From NCBI GenBank assembly GCA_037974665.1, contig CM075773.1, forward strand, positions 30,287,853 to 30,351,852: a stretch of DNA of 64,000 bases, read 5' to 3'. The DNA comes from Ehretia macrophylla. Taxonomy: Eukaryota > Streptophyta > Magnoliopsida > Boraginales > Ehretiaceae. This document shows positions 36,064-47,774 of this stretch, one piece after another (within the stretch, counting starts at the first letter, position 1; every line of letters begins with the position of its first letter). Below the pieces are notes generated by a model. The model saw nothing but the letters and a program-made list of their open reading frames with translations. It was not told where the DNA came from and searched no databases. The translations under genes were made by a program, and so were the position numbers.

Positions 36064-36470
36064 CCAGATTTGTACATATTTCAATACTTGCCATTTTTTA
36101 GGGTCTTAGGGTCAAATTAGCTTGAGTCTATTTCTGACACAAATGTCCAGACTGAAAAATATAGCAACCTACCAAATTTCATGCATTTTAGATACCATTT
36201 ACTACGTCAAAACGGTTTCGTTCTACAAGGACAGTGAACTGCCAAAAACCTGCTCCATTTCCCAAATTTTCCAAATTTAGACACCCTTCGATGTTTTGCC
36301 ATTTTGGAGACATTATAGTCACAATTGGCCTTGGCCTATTTCTATGAAAAATGCTCAGAACTAGAAAAAATAGTCACCTACCAATTTTTATGCATTTTCA
36401 ACATCATCTACCAGGCCAAATTCACTTCGGTCTAACAAGTCAGAAATTTGTCAACTACGCGATTTTTACC
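36064..36470. repeat. pair of diverged direct repeats, about 207 bp each, in the solo LTR
   Basis: Units begin CCAGATTTGTACAT (36064) and CCAAATTTAGACAC (36271), equivalent to the pairs at 4442 and 9030. Confidence 0.7.
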
Positions 36471-36777
36471 TATCTTCAAGTTCTAGCCAAATATCTCGCC
36501 ATGCATGGTTATATAAGCTCATGTACACACATATACCACAAGTACAGAGGTAAAAATAGACATTTGAAGGCATGCATGTGGTTTTTTGAAAGCTTTTAAA
36601 AAATATTAACCCTCACCTTAGCCTATTGGTGGTTAAAGAAGCTCAAATGCTCTTCAAAAAGCACAAAGGGCTTCTTCCTTGCTTCTTGCTTGCTTGGGCT
36701 GCTATGGCCGAGATTGGGAGAGATCTTGAGAGCTTGCTTGAGGTCTTGGAAGGTCAAGAGGAAGCCATGGTCGAAAT

Positions 36778-36861
36778 GGAGAGAGAAGGAGAGAGAATGA
36801 GAGCTTGAGAGGGTTTTGAGAGGAAAATGAAATGTGATGAGTGGTGTGTGTGTATGTGTGT
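36778..36861. repeat. GA-rich tract followed by a short GT tract in the LTR
   Basis: GAGAGAAGGAGAGAGAATGAGAG is followed some 40 bp later by GTGGTGTGTGTGTATGTGTG. It occupies the position of the purine-rich tract in the sister LTRs; the GT run is particular to this copy. Confidence 0.7.
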
Positions 36862-37287
36862 CGGCCTTAGGGCCTTTCAAATCTGATTTTTCTTTGTCAA
36901 TTGTGTAATTTGAATTGTGAGGAGCATGCTTGGGGATTTGGTTGAGAAGGGGAAGGTTTTGGGTCAGGTTTTTATTATTATTTTTGTATTATCATGCATG
37001 TGTCTATCCTAGGTGGGATTGTGTCTTGTACTTGTCATAGGAATGTTTAGATAATAGGAAAGTGCTTAGGGTTTAGCATGTGTGTAATAGAATGTTGGGT
37101 ATTTAGGGAATTTAGGTAGAATAGAATATAGGATATGTTTAGAGGTTTGTGAGATTTTGTCTCGTAGTGAAGGCGTTAGTGGATTTTGTAGAGATTTGAA
37201 TTAGGATTATAATAATAGTTAGTGGTGTTGGTAGGATTATTTTAGTTTCCAGTGCTTCGTGTAGGAATCTTCTTAAATTAACGTGGT

Positions 37288-37680
37288 GGCACAGATTCCT
37301 AGGTTCTAGGGCACGAATTACAAGGTAAAACACGTACTTCAAGACTAAGGAACGTACTTCAAGATAATGCACAGATTCCAATGCTAACACACGTAACCCT
37401 AGGTGAATGCACGTAATTCAAGACATGACTCTTAAATCTAGGTTAAGGCACGTAGTTCAAGGTTAATGTAGATAAAATGAAGAGACGCACGTAAATCGAG
37501 GTCTCACATATAAATCAAGGTCATGGCACATTTATCTAGGTATCGCACGTATATCGAGGATTAGGGCACATAATTCTAGGCCAAGGCATGCACAAAAATC
37601 AAGACATGGCACGTAATCCAAGGTCAGTCATATAATTTAGGGTCCAAGGCAAGCAAATCAAGGTAAGACACGTTATTCGG
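37288..37680. repeat. degenerate array of about 20-bp units at the LTR U3 end, longest copy
   Basis: About twenty units of the GCACGTAAATCGAGG type over about 390 bp, ending in the LTR terminus GGTCGGGCCTCACA. This is nearly twice the length of the array at 10443-10655. Confidence 0.7.
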
Positions 37681-40600
37681 GGTCGGGCCTCACAAATGGA
37701 TACTTGGTCACAAGCTTCACGCCCTCTGTTTGCAGGCCCTGCCTCTACGTCAAGTGAAGTTGTCTTGCCCAAGGTGTCGTGTGATTCGGTAATATAAATG
37801 TGATCGATTAGGTTGTCGTCCTTTTCGTAGCACACGACGTACGATCCGGGATGAAAAAATAGCGTACAACAAGAAAAGTGTCCCAAAACTTATGAAAATG
37901 TTCAATTTTGGGCTCTGAAAACAAGCGCAGTCGAGCAGGCTAGGTGCCCCAATCGTAGAGCTCTCAGAGAGCTTTCCAATGGTATGCTGTGCGCCGCGTA
38001 ACTCCTTACGGATCAAAAGTTATGGGCACCGGAGCGACGGATACCTGGTCACAAACCCCACACCCTCTGTTTGCGGGCCCTGCCTCTACGTGAAGTGAAG
38101 TTGTCTTGCCCAAGGTGCCGTGGGATTCGGTAATAGAAATGTGATGGATTAGGTTGTCGTCCTGTTTGTGGCTCACGACGTACGATCTGGGACGAAAAAG
38201 CAGTGCAAAAGAAGAAAAGTATCCTAAAATTGATGAAAACGTTCGATTTTGGGCTTTGAAAATAGGTGCAGCCGAGCAATTTGGTACCCTCATCGTAGAG
38301 CTCTCAAAGAGCTTTCCAATGGTAGGCTGTGCGCTGCGTATCTCCTTACGGATCAATAGTTATGAGCACCGGAGCGACAGATACCTGGTCATAAGGCCCA
38401 CGGCCTCTGTTTGCGTGTCCTGCCTCTACGTGAAGTGAAGTTGTCTTGCCCAAGGTGCCGTGTGTTTCAGTAATAGAAATGTTATGGATTAGGTTGTCGT
38501 CCTTTTGGCGGCTCACGACGTACGATCCGGGACAAAAAAATAGCACAAAAGAAGGAAAGTGTCCCAAAACTGATGAAAAGGTTCAATTTTGGGCTCCAAA
38601 AGTAGCCGCAACCGAGCGAGCTTGGTGCCCCCATCGTAGAACTCTTGGAGAGCTTTCCAACGGTATGCTGTGCTCCGCGTAACTCCTTACGGATCAAAAG
38701 TTATGAGCACCAGAGCGGTGGAGACCTGGTCACAAGCCCCATGCCCTCTGTTTGCGTGCCCAGCCTCCACGTGAAGTGAAGTTGTCTTTCCGAAGGTGCC
38801 ATGTGATTCGATAATAAAAATGTAATGAATTAGGTTGTCGTCCTTTTTGCGGCTCATGACGTACGATCCAGGACAGAAAACTGTGCAAAAGAAGAAAAGT
38901 GTCCCGAAACTAACAAAAACGTTCGATTTGGGCTCCAAAAATTGGCCTAGCCAAGCGAGCTTGATGCCCCCATCGTAGAGTTCTCAGAGAGCTTTCCAAC
39001 GGTATGCTGTGCACCGCGTAGCTCCTTAAGGATCAAAAGTTATGAGCACCGAAGCGACGGAGACATGGTCACAAGCCCCAAGCCCTCTATTTGCGGGTCG
39101 TGCTTCTACGTGAAGTGAAGTTGTCTTGCTCAAGGTTCCATGTGATTCGGTAATAGAAATGTGATGGATTAGGTTGTCCTCCTTTTTGCGGCTCACGGCG
39201 TACGATCCGGGACAAAAAAATAGCGTAAAAGAAGAAAAGTGTTCCAAAACTTATGAAAATCTTCGATTTTGGGCTCTAAAAACAGGTGCAGCTGAGCAGG
39301 CTAGGTGCCCCCATCGTAGAGCTCTTAGAGAGCTTTCCAACGGTATGATGTGCGCAGCGTAACTCCTTACGGATTAAAAATTATGGGCACCAGAGAGACG
39401 GATACCTGGTTACAAGGCCCACGCCCTCTATTTGCTGGCTCTGCCTCTACGTGAAGTGAAGGTTCCTTACCCATGGTGCCTCGTGATTCGGTAATAGAAA
39501 TGTAATGGATTAGGTTGTCATCTTTTTTGCGATTCACGATGCACGATCTGGGACAAAAAAATAGTGCAAAAGAAGAAAAGTGTCTAGAAACTAATGAAAA
39601 TGTTCTATTTTGGGCTACTAAAATAGGCGCAGCAGAGCAGGCTTGCTACCCACATCATAGAGCTCTCGGAGAGCTTTCCAATGGTATGTTGTGCGCCGCG
39701 TAACTCGATACGGATCAAAAGTTATGTGCACCGGAGCGACGGATACTTGGTCACAAACCCCATGCCCTCTGTTTGCTGGCCCAGCCTCTACGTGAAATGA
39801 AGTTGTCTTGCCCAAGGTGCCGTGGGATTTGGTAATAGAAATGTAATGGATTAGGTTGTCGTCATTTTCGCGGCTCACTACGTACGATACGGGACGGAAA
39901 AACAGCGCAAAAGAAGAAAAGTATCCCAAAATTGATGAAAACATTCAATTTTGGGCTCCAAAAACAAGCACAACTGAGCAAGCTCGGTGCCCCAATCGAA
40001 GAACTCTCGGAGAGATTTTCGACGGTATGCTGTGCGCCGCGTAACTCCTTACGGATCAAAAGTTATGGGCACCAGAGCAACGGATACCTGGTAACAAGCC
40101 CTACGCCCTCCGTTTGCGAGCCCAGCCACTACGTGAAGTGAAGTTGACTTGGCCAAGGTGCCATGGGATTCGGTAATAGAAATGTGATGGATTAGGTTGT
40201 CATCCTTTTCGCGGCTCATGACTTACGATTCGAAACGAAAAAACAGGCCAAAAGAAGAAAAATGTCCCAAAACTGATGAAAACGTACGATTTTAGGCTAC
40301 GAAATCAGGCACAACCGCGCAAGCTCGGTGCCCCCGTCGTAGAGCTCTCGGAGCTTCCCAACGGTATGTTGTGTGCCGCGTAACTCCTTACGGATCAAAA
40401 GTTATGGTCACCGAAGCGATGGATACTTGGTCACAAGCTCCACGCTCTCTGTTTGCGGGCCCAGCCTCTACGTGAAGCGAAGTTGTCTTTCCCAAGGTGC
40501 TGTAGGATTCGGTAATAGAAATGTGATAGATTAGGTTGTCGTCCTTTTCAAGATTCATGACGTACGATCCGGGACGGAAAAATATTGTGAAAGAAGAAAA

Positions 40601-40769
40601 GTGTCCCAAAATTGATGAAAACGTTCGATTTTGGGCTCCGAAAATAGAGGCATCTGAGCAAGCTAGGTGCCCCCATGGTAGAGCTCTCAGAGAGCTTTCC
40701 AACGGTATGCTGTGCGCCGCGTAACTCGTTACGGATCCAAAGTTATGAGCACATGAGCGACGGATACCT

Positions 40770-41440
40770 GGTGATAAGCCCCACGCCCTTTGTCTACGGA
40801 CCCTGCCTTTACGTGAAGTGAAGTTTTCTTGCCCATGGTGCAGAGTGATTCGGTAATAGAAATGTGATGGATTAGGTTGTCGTCCTTTTCGTGGCTCACA
40901 ACGCACGATCAGGGACGAAAAAATAGAGTAAAAGAAGAAAAGTGTCCCAAAACTTATGGAAATCTTCGAGTTTGGGCTCCGAAAACAGGCACAGCCTAGC
41001 ACGCTAGGCGCTGCATCGTAGAGCTCTCAGACAGCTTTCCAACGGTATGCTGTGTGCCGTGTAACTCCTTACGGATCAAAAGTTATGGGCACAGGATCGA
41101 CGGATACCTGGTCATAAGCCCCACGGCCTCTGTCTGCGGACCCTGCCTTTACGTGAAGTGAAGTTTTCTTGCCCATGGTGCAGAGTGATTCGGTAATAGA
41201 AATGTGATAGATTAGGTTGTCGTCCTTTTCGCAGCTCACGACGTACGATCAGGGACGAAAAAACAGAGTAAAAGAAGAAAAGTGTCCCAAAACTTATGGA
41301 AATCTTCGATTTTGGACTCCGAAAATAGGTGCAGCCAAGAGAGCTTGGTGCCCCCGTCGTAGAGCTCTCATAAAGCTTTTCAACGGTATGTTGTGCACCG
41401 CGTAAATCGTTACGGATCAAAAGCTATGGGCACCGGAGCG
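40770..41440. repeat. adjacent pair of near-identical monomers
   Basis: Two neighbouring monomers share private variants, TTTTCTTGCCCATGGTGCAG (ending just before 40843 and 41183), AACAGAGTAAAAG-type and CTTATGGAAATCTTCGA, at a 340-bp offset. This marks a recent one-monomer tandem duplication. Confidence 0.75.
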
Positions 41441-44159
41441 ACGGATACCTGGTCACAAGCCCTACGCCCTCTATTTTCGGCCCCTGCCTCTACGTGAAGT
41501 AAAGTTGGGTTGGCCAAGGTGCCGTGTGATTCGGGAAGATAATTGTGATGTATTAGGTTGTCGTCGTTTTCGCGGCACACGATGTACGCTCTGGGATGGA
41601 AAAACAACGTAAAAGAAGAAAAATGTCCCAAAACTTATAAAATATTCGATTTTGGGCTCCAAAAACAAGCCCAGCCGAGCAGGCTAGGTGCCCTCATCGT
41701 AGAGCTCTCGGAGAGCTTTCCAACGATATGCTGTGCGCAGCGTGCCTCCTTATAGATTAAAAGTTATGGGCACCGGAGCGACGGACATTTGGTCGCAAGC
41801 CCCACACCCTCTGTTTGCCGGCCCTGCCTCTACGTGAAGTGAAGTTGTCTTGCCCAAGGTGCCATGTGATTAGGTAATGAAAATGTGATGGATTAGGTTG
41901 TCGTCCATTTTGCGGCTCATGACGCATGATCCAGGACGAAAAACAGTGCAAAAGAAGAAAAGTGTCCCGAAACTGATGAAAACGTTCAATTTTGGGCTCC
42001 GAAAACAGGTGCAGCCGAGCAGGTTTGCTGCCCCCGTCGTAGAGCTCTCGAAGAGCTTTCCAACGGTATGCTGTGCGTTGCGTAACTCCTTACAGATCAA
42101 AAGTTATTATTGCCGGAGCGACGGATTCCTGGTCACAAGCCCCACGCCCTCGGTTTACGGGCCCAGTCTCTTCGTGAAGTGAAGTTCTCTTGCCCAAGGT
42201 GTCGTGCTATTCGGTAATAGAAATGTGATGGATTAGGTTGTCGTCCTTTTTGCGGCTCACGACATACGATCCGGGACCAAAAAACAGCGCAAAAGTAGAA
42301 AAGTGTCCTGAAACTGATGAAAACATTTGATTTTGGGCTCCAAAAATAGGCGCAGCCAAGCAAGATCGGTGCCCCCGTCGTAGAGCTCTCGAAGAGCTTT
42401 CTAACGGTATGCTGTGCACTGCGTAACTCCTTACGAATCAAAAGTTATGGGCACCAGAGCGACGAAAACCTAGTCACAAGACCCACGCCCTCGGTTTGCG
42501 GGCCCAGCCTTTTCGTGATGTAAAGTTGTCGTGCCCAAGGTTCAGTGGGATTCGGTAATAGAATTGTGATGGATTAGGTTGTCATCCTTTTCGTGGCTTA
42601 CGACGTACGATCCAGGATGAAAAAATTGCGCAAAAGAAGAATAGTATCCCAAAACTGATGAAAATGTTCAATTTTGGGCTGCAAAAACAGGCACAGCCAA
42701 GCAATCTCGGTGCCCCCATCGTAGAGCTCTCGGAGAGCTTTCCAACGGTATGCTGTGCACCGCGTAACACCTTACAGATCAAAAGCTATGGGCACCGGAG
42801 CGACGGATACTTGGTTATAAGCCATACACCCTCTGTTTGCGGACCTTGCCTCTACGTGAAGTGAAGTTGTCTTGCCCAAGCTTCCGTGTGATTCGGTAAC
42901 AGAATTGTGATGGATTAGGTTGTCGTCCTTTTCGCGGCTCACGACGTACGATCTGGGATGAAAAAACAGCATAAAATAAGAAAAGTGTCCTAAAACTGAT
43001 GAAAACGTACGATTTTGGCCTCCTAAAATAGGCGCAGATAAGCAAGCTTGGTGCCCCCGTCGTAGATCTCTCTGAGAAACTTCCATCGGTACGCTGTGCG
43101 CCACGTAACTCCTTACAGATCAAAAGTTATGAGCACCGGAGTGACGGATACCTGGTCATAAGCACTATGCCCTCTGTTTACGGACCCTGCCTCTACGTGA
43201 AGTGAAGTTTTCTTGCCCATGGTACCGTGTGATTAGGTAATAGAAATGTGATGGATTAGGTTGTCATCCTTTTTTGCGGCTCACGACGTTTGATCTGGGA
43301 CGAAAAAACAGCATAAAAGAAGAAAAAAGTCCAAAAACTTATGAAAATGTTCGATTTTGGGCTCCAAAAACAGGCGCAGCTGAGCAGGCTAGGTGCCTGC
43401 ATCGTAGAGCTCTTTGAGAGCTTTCCAACTGTATGTTGTGCGTATCGTAACTCTTTACGGATTAAAAGTTATAGGCACCGGAAAGACGGACACTTGGTCA
43501 CAAGCCCCACGCCCTCTGTTTGTGGGCCCTGCCTTTACGAGATGTAAAGTTTTCTTGCCAAGGTGCCTTGAAATGTGATGGATTAGGCTGTCGTCCTTTT
43601 CGCGGCTCACGAAGCACGATCCGGGATGGAAAAACAGCTCAAAAATAAGAAAAGTGGCTCGAAACTAATGAAAACGTTCGGTTTTGGGCTCCAAAAATAG
43701 GCGCAGCTGAGTAGGCTTGCTGCCCCCATCATAAAGCTCTCGGAAAGTTTTTCAACGATATGTTGTGCACCGCGTAACTCCTTACGGATCAAAAGTTATG
43801 AGCACCGGAGCGACGGATACCTTGTTACAAGCCCTTCGCCCTCTGTTTGCGGGCCTAACCTCTACGTGAAGTGAAGTTGTCTTGCCCAAGGTGCCGTGTG
43901 ATTCGTTAATCGAAATGGGATGGATTAGGTTGTCATCAGTTTCGCGGCTCACGACGTACGATCCGGGACGAAAAAATAGCGCAAAAGAAGAAAAGTGTCC
44001 TAAAACATATTAAAATGTTTAATTTTTTCCTCCGAAAATTGACGCAGCCTAGCAAGCTTGGTGCCCCCGTCGTAGAACCCTCAGAGAGCTTTACAACCGT
44101 ATGCTGTGCGCTGCGTAACTCCTTACGGATCAAAAGTTATGAGCACTGGAGCGACGGAT

Positions 44160-46200
44160 ACCTGGTCACGAGTTCCACGTCCTTTGTTTGTAGGGCCTGC
44201 CTCTGCGTGTAGTGAAGTTGTCTTGCCCAAGGTGCCATGTTATTCGGTAATAGAAATGTGATGGATTATGTTGTCGTCCTTTTCGCGGCTCACAACGTAC
44301 AATTCGGGATGGAAAAATAGCGTAACATAAGAAAAGTATTCCAAAACTTATGAAAATGTTTGATTTTGGGCTCCGAAAATAGGTACAACCGAGCAGGCTA
44401 GGTTCCCCCTTCGTAGAGCTCTAAGAGAGCTTTCCAACGGTATGTTGTGCGCCGCGTAACTCCCTATAGATTAAAAGTTATGGGCACCGGAGTGACGGAT
44501 ACCTGGTCACTAGCCCCACGCCCTCTATTTGCGGGCCCTGCCTCTGCGTGAAGTGAAGTTTCCTTGCCCAAGGTGCCGTGTGATTCGATAATAGAAATGT
44601 GATTGATTAGGTTGTCGTCCCTTTCTCGGCTCACGACGCACGATCCGGGACGAAAAAACAGTGCAAAAGACGAAAAGTGTCCATAAACTGATGAAAACGT
44701 TCGATTTGGACTCTGAAAATAGGTACAGCTGAGCAGGCTTGCTGCCCCAGTCGTAGAGCTCTCGGAGAGCTTTCCAACGGTATGCTATGCACCGCGCAAC
44801 TCTTTACAGATCCAAAGTAAAGAGCACCGGAGCGACGGAGACCTAGTCACAAGCCCTACGCCCTGTGTTTGCGGGCCTTGCCTCTACGTGAAGTAAAGTT
44901 GTCTTGCCCAAGGTGCCGTGTGATTCTTTAATAGAAATGTGATGGATTAGGTTGTAGTCCTTTTCGCGGCTCACGGTGTACGATCCGGGACGAAAAATAG
45001 TGCAAAAGAAGAAAAGTGTCCCGAAATGGATGAAAACATTCAATTTTTGCCTGTGAAAACTGGTGCAGCCAAGCATGCTTGGTGCCCACGTCGTAGAACT
45101 CTCAGAGAGCTTTCCAACCGTATGCTGTGCGCCGTGTACTCCTTATGGATCAAAACTTATGAACACCGGAGCGACGGATATGTGGTCACGAGCTCCACAC
45201 CCTCTGTTTGCAGGCCCTGCCTTTGCGTCTAGTGAAGTTGTCTTGCCCAAGGTGCCATGTTATTCGGTAATAGAATTGTGATAGATTAGGTTGTCGTCCT
45301 CTTCGCGGCTCACAACGTACGATTCGGGACAGAAAAATAGTGCAAAAGATTAAAAGTGTCCCAAAACTGATGAAAATGTTCAATTTTGGGCTTCTAAAAC
45401 AGGCGCAGCCGAACAGGCTAGGTGCCCCCATTGTAGGGCTCTCAGAGAGCTTTCCAACGGTATGCTGTGCGCCGCGTAACTCCTTATAGATTGAAAGTTA
45501 TGGGCTCTGGAATGACGGATACCTAGTCACAAGCCCCACGCCCTCTATTTGCGGGCCTTGCCTCTACGTGAAGTGAACTTGTCTTGCCCAAGTTGTCGTG
45601 TGATTCGATAATAGAAATGTGATGGATTAGGTTGTCGTCCTTTTCTCGGCTCACGACGCACGATTTGGGATGAAAAATAGCGCAAAAGAAGAAAAGTGTC
45701 ACAAAAGTGATGAAATCGTTCAATTTTGGGCTCTGAAAATAGGTGTAGCCATGCAGGCTTGCTTCCCCAGTCGTAGAGCTCTCAGAGAGCTTTCCAACGG
45801 TATGTTGTGCGATGCGTAACTCCTTACGGATCAAAAGTTATGGGCATCGGAGCGACGGAGACCTTGTCCCAAGCCCCACGCCCTTTATTTGCGGGCCCAG
45901 CCTCTACGTGAAGTGAAGTTGTCTTGCCAAAGGTGCCGTGGGATTCAGTAATAGAAATGTGATGGATTAGGTTGTCGTCCTTTTTGAGACTCACGACGTA
46001 CGATCCGGGATGGAAAAACTCCGCAAAAGAATAGACATGTCACGACACTAATGAAAATGTTCGATTTTGGCCTCCAAAAATTGGCGCAACCGAGCAAGAT
46101 CGGTGCCCCGTCGTAGAGCTCTCAGAGAGCTTTCCAATGGTATGTTGTGCACCGCGTAACTCTTTACGAATCAAAAGTTATGGGCACCGTTGCGACGGAT
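44160..46200. repeat. higher-order repeat, 3-monomer period (1020 bp), two copies
   Basis: Markers recur at exactly 1020 bp: GGTGCCATGTTATTCGGTAA at 44231 and 45251, TTCTCGGCTCACGACGCACG at about 44620 and 45640, and CCCCAGTCGTAGAGCTCTC at about 44744 and 45764. The monomer after the copia element (52490) also carries the GAGCTCCACGCCC and TTATTC variants, so the copia element landed beside or within another copy of this block. Confidence 0.85.
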
Positions 46201-47139
46201 ACCTGGTTACAAATGTGATGGATTAGGTTGTCCTCCTTTTCGTGGCTCACGACGTACGATCCGTGACGGAAAAACAGCGTAAAACATGAAAAGTGTCCCA
46301 AAACCTATGAAAATTTTCGATTTTGGGCTCTGAAAAAAGGCGCAGCGAAGTACACTAGGTGCCCCCATTGTAAAGCTCTTAGAGAGCTTTCCAACGGTAT
46401 ATTGTGCGCCGCGTAACTCTTTGCGGATCAAAAATTATGGGCACCGGAGCGACGGATACCTGGTCAGAAGCCCCATGCCCTCTGTTTGCTGGCCCTGCCT
46501 CTATGTCAAGTGAAGTTGTCTTGCCTAATGTGTCATGGGATTCGGTAATAGAATTGTAATGGATTAGGTTGTCATCCTTTTCGCGGCCCACGACGTACGA
46601 TCCGGGATTAAAAAATAACGCAAAAGAATAAAAGTGTCCCAAAACTAATGAAAACGTATGATTTTGGGCTCCGAAAATAGGCGCAGATGGGCAAGCTTGC
46701 TGCCCCCATCGTAGAGCTCTTGGAGAGCTTTCCAACGGTATACTGTGCGTCGCGTAACTCCTTATGGATCAAAAGTTATAGGCATTGGAGCGACGGATAC
46801 TTGGTCACATGCCCCACGCCCTCGGTTTGCTGGCCCAGCCTCTAAGTGAATTGAAGTTGTCTTGCCCAAGGAGCTGCCAGATTCGGTAATAGAAATGTGA
46901 TGGATTAGGTTGTCGTCCTTTTCGGGGCTCACGACATACGATCCGGGACGGAAAAACAGCGCAAAAGAAGAATAGTGTCCCAAAATAGACGAAAACGTTC
47001 AATTTTGGCCATCGAAAATAGGCGCAGCCAAGCAAGCTTGGTGCCCCTGTCGTAGAACTCTCAGAGAGCTTTCCAACGGTATGCTATGCACCGCGTAAGT
47101 CCTTACGGATCAAAAGTTATGAGCCCCGGAGCGACGGAT

Positions 47140-47144
47140 ACCTG
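47140..47144. repeat. target-site duplication, left, of the copia element
   Basis: ACCTG, identical to 52485-52489. It is part of the satellite phrase GGATACCTGGTC, so the insertion site is exact. Confidence 0.95.
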
Positions 47145-47746
47145 TGTAAGAATATAACCAATTTCCCAAAAACGTCTTAACAACAATCAAGTAGAAAGAC
47201 AACACTACTCGTTATAACAATTCAATATAACACTTACAAGATAATTGTCCCACCGTGCGCTCTCAAGATTAGAGCTTCAATGGCTTCTGGACTTACAAGA
47301 AGAATACAAGAAAGAAAGACTAACTTAGGATTGTGTTTGGAGTTGTGTTGTGGATGAAAATGATGAACTAATGCATGCCTATTTATAGAATTCAGTTAGC
47401 CCGCCACAGGAGACTTTCCTATCAAACATTTCAATCTTGGTTGGCTTTACCAACCATGTTCAAAGTATTAGCCACCCATATTTATCACATGGGTGGCTAC
47501 AATTGACCACATGGGTGGCTAGCATCCAAGTCAACTTCTAGAAAGTTTCCTTTGGTCAAATTGACTAACTTTAGCATTGCATCAACCCAACGTCATCTTA
47601 GGTAATTCCAAATTCCCGAACTTCTTTCTTGTAGCCATCACGATCTCTTTTGACCTCATCGACGTTTAAGTCGGAATCATTAATTTATGCTATCATATAA
47701 TTAACGATACTTATTATGAAGAGGTGGATATTGACATATATTAACA
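47145..47746 (-). repeat. copia 3' LTR (602 bp)
   Basis: In element orientation it starts TGTTAATATATGTC and ends TTGGTTATATTCTTACA. It aligns without gaps to 51883-52484 with about 15 substitutions, mostly transitions. It contains a TATA box (TATAAATAG, 47379-47387, minus) and a hairpin-forming inverted repeat (47469-47499). Confidence 0.95.
47469..47522. repeat. inverted repeat plus direct repeat in the copia LTR U3
   Basis: TAGCCACCCAT (47469-47479) and ATGGGTGGCTA (47489-47499) are perfect 11-bp inverted arms around a 9-base loop. A second ATGGGTGGCTA follows at 47511-47521. All three are unchanged in the other LTR (52207-52259). The position, upstream of the TATA box in element orientation, suggests a transcription-factor site or enhancer repeat. 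Confidence 0.75.
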
Positions 47747-47757
47747 CCCTCCCTCAA
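47747..47757 (-). promoter_or_regulatory. polypurine tract of the copia element
   Basis: Minus-strand TTGAGGGAGGG lies directly before the 3' LTR start TGTTAA. In the family the RNase-H-resistant purine run primes plus-strand DNA synthesis, and this position is exactly where it is required. Confidence 0.9.
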
Positions 47758-47774
47758 TGTTTACCTCATGTTGA

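Larger units (their letters stand above)
34104..37694 (-). mobile_element. solo LTR of the Tekay-like gypsy family in the satellite
   Basis: On the minus strand it starts TGTGAGGCCCGACC (37694) and ends GGGTTGGGGCGTGACA (34104). Length is 3591 bp, and it aligns with the LTRs at 2528 and 7073. Satellite flanks it on both sides in the same phase: the left flank ends in ACGGA and the right side resumes with ATGGATACTTGG after one extra A, compatible with a 5-bp target duplication (ACGGA/ATGGA). No internal sequence is present. It is more diverged from the 7073 copy than the 61758 copy is, by eye, so it may be an older insertion or another subfamily. Confidence 0.85.
37695..47144. repeat. satellite array block B, about 28 monomers
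   Basis: Same 341-bp satellite and orientation as block A. It resumes with GGATACTTGGTCACAAGC directly after the LTR and ends with GAGCGACGGATACCTG at the copia insertion. A monomer missing about 100 bp lies near 46200 and a shorter loss near 43556. No gene is visible. Confidence 0.95.
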
